A DNA stretch of 64,000 nt, from positions 5,911 to 69,910 of the forward strand of contig NZ_JBINJD010000005.1 of assembly GCF_043951915.1 (NCBI RefSeq), in the 5' to 3' direction. The notes below the pieces were generated by a model that was given only the letters and a program-made list of their open reading frames with translations, searched no databases and was not told the origin of the DNA. Positions 61,728 through 64,000 of the stretch are shown piece by piece; within the stretch, counting starts at the first letter, position 1; each line of letters begins with the position of its first letter. The DNA comes from Alienimonas sp043951915. Lineage in GTDB: Bacteria > Planctomycetota > Planctomycetia > Planctomycetales > Planctomycetaceae. The position numbers were made by a program, and so were the translations under genes.

Positions 61728-62951
61728 CTATTTATTGAGGATCGCCGCCCGCTGCACGCGCATGTGGCGGGCGAGAGCGCGGTCGGTCTCCTTCGCGGCC
61801 CGTTCTTTGAGGGCTTCGGCGCTGGCCTCGCCGCCGAGTTCCGCCAACAGGGAGGCCACGTCCCGCCGGGTCGCGGGGTTGGGGTCGTCCAACAGGGTGA
61901 GGACCGCCGGCTCCGCGGGCGCCCCCATCTTGCGGATGAACGCTAACGCCTCGTCCCCCTCCCAATCGTGCGTCAGCAGGGGGACGGCGACGCGGGCGTG
62001 CACCGGGTTTTGCGGGTCCAGCTCGGCGAGCGTCCCCTTGCGGCCGAGGCCGGTGCCCGCCAACAACGCCTCGCCGATCGCGGAGAACTGCTCCGGCTCG
62101 TCCGCCCAGACCAGCAGCGTTTTGGCGGCCCGGTCGACGGCGAAGCCCCCCTCCTTCACGGCGTCCTCCAGCCGGGCGGAGAGCGCCGCGATGACGGCCT
62201 CCCGCTGGTCCGGCGTCGCCGCGGCGGGGTCCAGGGCCTCCAGCGCCTCCACGGCCCGCTTCCGGGCGACCCAATCGGAATCGGTCGCGACGTTCAACAC
62301 GCGGACGGCCCAGTCGAGTTCGCTCTCCCCCGCCGCCGGCTCGCGCAACGTGGGCGACCGCGGCGGCGAGGCGTTCGCGGCGCTCGGCGGGGCGGCGGCG
62401 GCCATGCCCGGCTCCGCGGGCGGGGCGTCCGGCGTGCCGGAGGCGGCATCGCCGAAGGGAGCGGCGCCGGCGATCGGGCCGCCGTCCGGCCCGTTCCGCA
62501 GACCGGGACCGCGGGGGAAGCGGTCCATCCGCGGCCGGGAGGTCGGCCCGCCGTCCCTCCCCCCGGGATCGCCGAACGGTCCCCCGGGACCGCCGAACGG
62601 GGTCGTCCGTTCCAGCGCGTCGCGGCGGGCGTCCTCCGCCCTCTGCCGGCTGTTCTCCGCCATCTCCCGGCTGCGGTCGAACGGTTCCTGAGAGAGCCCC
62701 GGCATCGCGGGCCGCTCCGGCCGCGACGGGGGGGAGAACGTCGGGGTCGGGACGCTCGGCGGGGTGAAGTCGAGGGGCGAGGAGGCGAGGTTCCCTGCCG
62801 CGGCGTCGGCCTCGACCGCGTCGCCGATCGGTTGCCCCGTCACCAGCTTCCCCGCGACGTAGCCCACCCCGTAGCCCTGCGAGAAACACCCCGCCAGCCC
62901 CGGCAGGCAGAGCAGCGGCACGAGCCGGAGAACGGCGGGGCGGCGGAACAC
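61728..62951 (-). CDS. HEAT-repeat lipoprotein
   Basis: This 407-residue protein starts at GTG and has a lipobox ending GLAGC near residue 22. A Pro/Gly-rich disordered stretch (about 55-205) leads to a C-terminal region (about 210-400) of HEAT-like helix pairs, with SDWVARKRAVEALEAL and NPATRRDVASLLAELGG. HEAT proteins bind other proteins; the partner is unknown. The gene is convergent with the Pro-rich lipoprotein and divergent from the MarR gene. Confidence 0.7.
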   Translation of the reverse strand: MFRRPAVLRLVPLLCLPGLAGCFSQGYGVGYVAGKLVTGQPIGDAVEADAAAGNLASSPLDFTPPSVPTPTFSPPSRPERPAMPGLSQEPFDRSREMAENSRQRAEDARRDALERTTPFGGPGGPFGDPGGRDGGPTSRPRMDRFPRGPGLRNGPDGGPIAGAAPFGDAASGTPDAPPAEPGMAAAAPPSAANASPPRSPTLREPAAGESELDWAVRVLNVATDSDWVARKRAVEALEALDPAAATPDQREAVIAALSARLEDAVKEGGFAVDRAAKTLLVWADEPEQFSAIGEALLAGTGLGRKGTLAELDPQNPVHARVAVPLLTHDWEGDEALAFIRKMGAPAEPAVLTLLDDPNPATRRDVASLLAELGGEASAEALKERAAKETDRALARHMRVQRAAILNK

Positions 62952-63171
62952 GGGGCAGTCTCGACGTCAGGCGAACGAACGAACCGGCGGGGCCGACCGC
63001 GGGTCGGGAGCCTCGCACGCGGGGGCGCCGGGGGACGAACGTCCCGTCGATCGACGCCGATGCGAACGTAGTCTGACGCGGCCGCCGGGCCGCGTCACGC
63101 CCCCGGCAGTCCGCCGGCCCCGGACGCTCCCGGGCGAATGTGAGTTTTCGCCGCGGGCCGCGGAACTGGTG

Positions 63172-63199
63172 TTGAGACAACCATTGCCAGTGCAATAAT
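63172..63199 (+). promoter_or_regulatory. Promoter of the MarR gene with internal operator
   Basis: A -35 box TTGAGA (63172-63177) and a -10 box AATAAT (63194-63199) are separated by 16 bases. ATTGC-CAGT-GCAAT (63183-63196), a perfect inverted repeat, lies between and over the -10. The downstream gene codes for a MarR repressor whose GTG is about 37 bases after the -10, so autorepression at this site is likely. Confidence 0.65.
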
Positions 63200-63235
63200 C
63201 TCCGCCAACGCTCCTTCCCGCCTCGGTCCCGCCGC

Positions 63236-63775
63236 GTGCTCAAGCACGAGTTTCAAGACAGCATTCCGTACTTCGTCTTCACGGCGGCCCACGCCATCGA
63301 GAAGGCGATGGGCGCCGCGTTGGAGGGGCACGGCATCACGTTTCGCCAGTGTCAGATGCTGGGCATGCTGGCGGCCCACGGGTCGCTGTCGCAGGCCCAG
63401 GTGGCGGAGATGATGGGCGTCGAGCCCAGCAGCGTCGCCCGGTTGGTGGACCGCATGACCCGCGACGGCTGGATCGAACGCCGCCCGGACCCGCACGACC
63501 GCCGCAAATACCAGTTGTTCGCCACCTCCCAGGCCGAGCCGGTCTGGGAGGGCGTGCAGAAGGTCGCGGCGTCGGTCCGCGACACGGCCCTGGAGGGTCT
63601 GGACGAGAGGGACGTGTCGGAGCTCAAACGGATGCTCCGGCACCTGCGGAACAACCTCACCGACGACCCCTGTCGCTACCCGGACACGCCGCGGCCCGAT
63701 TCCGCCCTCCGCGACTCGCGGGCCGCCCTCGACGACGAACCGGCGCCCGCCGCCGTGGCGTCCGCCTCGCGTTGA
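63236..63775 (+). CDS. MarR-family transcriptional regulator
   Basis: This 179-residue protein is a complete MarR winged-helix regulator. It has N-terminal dimerisation helices, a recognition region QVAEMMGVEPSSVARLVDRM near residue 60 and a wing of RRPDPHDRRKYQLFAT. The C-terminal 30 residues are Ala/Pro/Asp-rich and likely disordered. MarR proteins repress genes for efflux or stress and lose DNA affinity when they bind phenolic ligands. Its promoter contains a fitting operator. The start is GTG. It is followed after 48 bases by the truncated gene at the window edge. Confidence 0.88.
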   Translation: MLKHEFQDSIPYFVFTAAHAIEKAMGAALEGHGITFRQCQMLGMLAAHGSLSQAQVAEMMGVEPSSVARLVDRMTRDGWIERRPDPHDRRKYQLFATSQAEPVWEGVQKVAASVRDTALEGLDERDVSELKRMLRHLRNNLTDDPCRYPDTPRPDSALRDSRAALDDEPAPAAVASASR

Positions 63776-63823
63776 CCTTCGCCCGCGTTCTCCGTTCGCC
63801 GGCCCCCTTCTTCCCCGTCCCGC

Positions 63824-64000
63824 ATGTCCGACACCGCCACCCCCGTCATGACGCCGACCGGGCCGAAGGACGACCTGTATAAAAACCCGGTGAAGAAAAC
63901 GCCGGGCCCCGCCTCGCCGACGCCGAGCGAACCGGCGGAGCGGTCGCCGGCCGAACCGCCCCGGGCGGAGTCGGACTCCGCGGCGGCGGGCGAGACCGCC
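63824..64000 (+). CDS. N-terminal fragment, possibly a membrane-fusion protein (cut by window edge)
   Basis: The 59 codons present encode a Pro/Ala/Glu-rich, disordered N-terminus that starts MSDTATPVMTPTGPKDDLYK. No domain is visible. Because it follows a MarR gene on the same strand with a 48-base gap, it could be the first gene of an efflux operon such as an HlyD/EmrA-type adaptor, which often has a disordered cytoplasmic N-terminus. This is inference from context alone. Confidence 0.4.
   Translation, partial: MSDTATPVMTPTGPKDDLYKNPVKKTPGPASPTPSEPAERSPAEPPRAESDSAAAGETA

Noticed and set aside
1..64000. tRNA, rRNA or CRISPR loci
   Set aside because: No T-loop-like sequence with a matching acceptor stem, no rRNA signature and no regularly spaced short repeats were seen on either strand.

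Overview
The window is a very GC-rich chromosomal segment of a planctomycete (phylum Planctomycetota). The families that show this are a PSCyt1/DUF1549/DUF1553 cytochrome, a PVC-type heme-binding dehydrogenase, a DUF1559 prepilin-like protein paired with a small lipoprotein, two formylglycine sulfatases, two PmoA-like (DUF6807) proteins and a Tat-exported Gfo/Idh/MocA oxidoreductase. Few ribosome-binding sites are recognisable, starts include GTG and TTG, and long antisense open frames caused by base composition are common and were discarded. No rRNA, tRNA, CRISPR array, transposase or integrase was seen.

Layout. 1-8.5 kb: the edge of a ParE-type toxin-antitoxin pair, a giant cytochrome, a sulfatase and a multi-domain dehydrogenase/cytochrome. 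8.7-14.1 kb: a likely compatible-solute module made of a GH100-like hydrolase, a Na+/H+ antiporter, a glycosyltransferase of the sucrose-/mannosylfructose-phosphate synthase type and its HAD phosphatase, the last two overlapping by four bases. 14.1-21 kb: NAD(P)-binding protein, patatin, FAD oxidoreductase, DUF6702 protein, GlpG-like rhomboid and a MarR regulator with a long disordered N-terminus. 21-33.6 kb: an oversized TolC-family protein, PmoA-like protein, Gfo/Idh/MocA oxidoreductase, PAP2 phosphatase, a beta-helix protein followed by a sialidase, a second propeller protein, cyclopropane fatty acid synthase and an HD hydrolase. 33.6-49.6 kb: a 1189-residue esterase fusion divergent from a second sulfatase, dienelactone hydrolase, ABC ATPase, DUF3565 protein, a haem protein, a stress-type SDR, a small membrane protein, alkaline phosphatase, a DUF1559/lipoprotein pair and a Tat-exported haloacid dehalogenase.

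49.8-54.6 kb looks like an accessory island. It holds a protein with homing-endonuclease-associated repeats, a neutral ceramidase bracketed by two copies of a roughly 160-bp direct repeat, and a gene of visibly lower GC coding for a HEPN-domain protein with an intact R-x4-H motif, itself bracketed by a short direct repeat. 54.6-64 kb returns to core-like content: class I ribonucleotide reductase large subunit behind a long, structured, lower-GC leader; a second PmoA-like protein; a ClpP-like protein; a Uma2-family protein; two lipoproteins; and a MarR regulator whose promoter holds an inverted repeat between -35 and -10, followed by a gene cut by the window edge.

Themes are degradation of sulfated or decorated polysaccharides, glycans and lipids in the periplasm or outside the cell, osmoadaptation, and efflux. 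Several repeat families sit just downstream of stop codons and may act as terminators or mRNA stabilisers. The best candidates for something undescribed are the HEPN gene in its repeat-bounded island, the ceramidase repeat unit, the stop-codon-linked palindromes, the esterase fusion and the nrdA leader.
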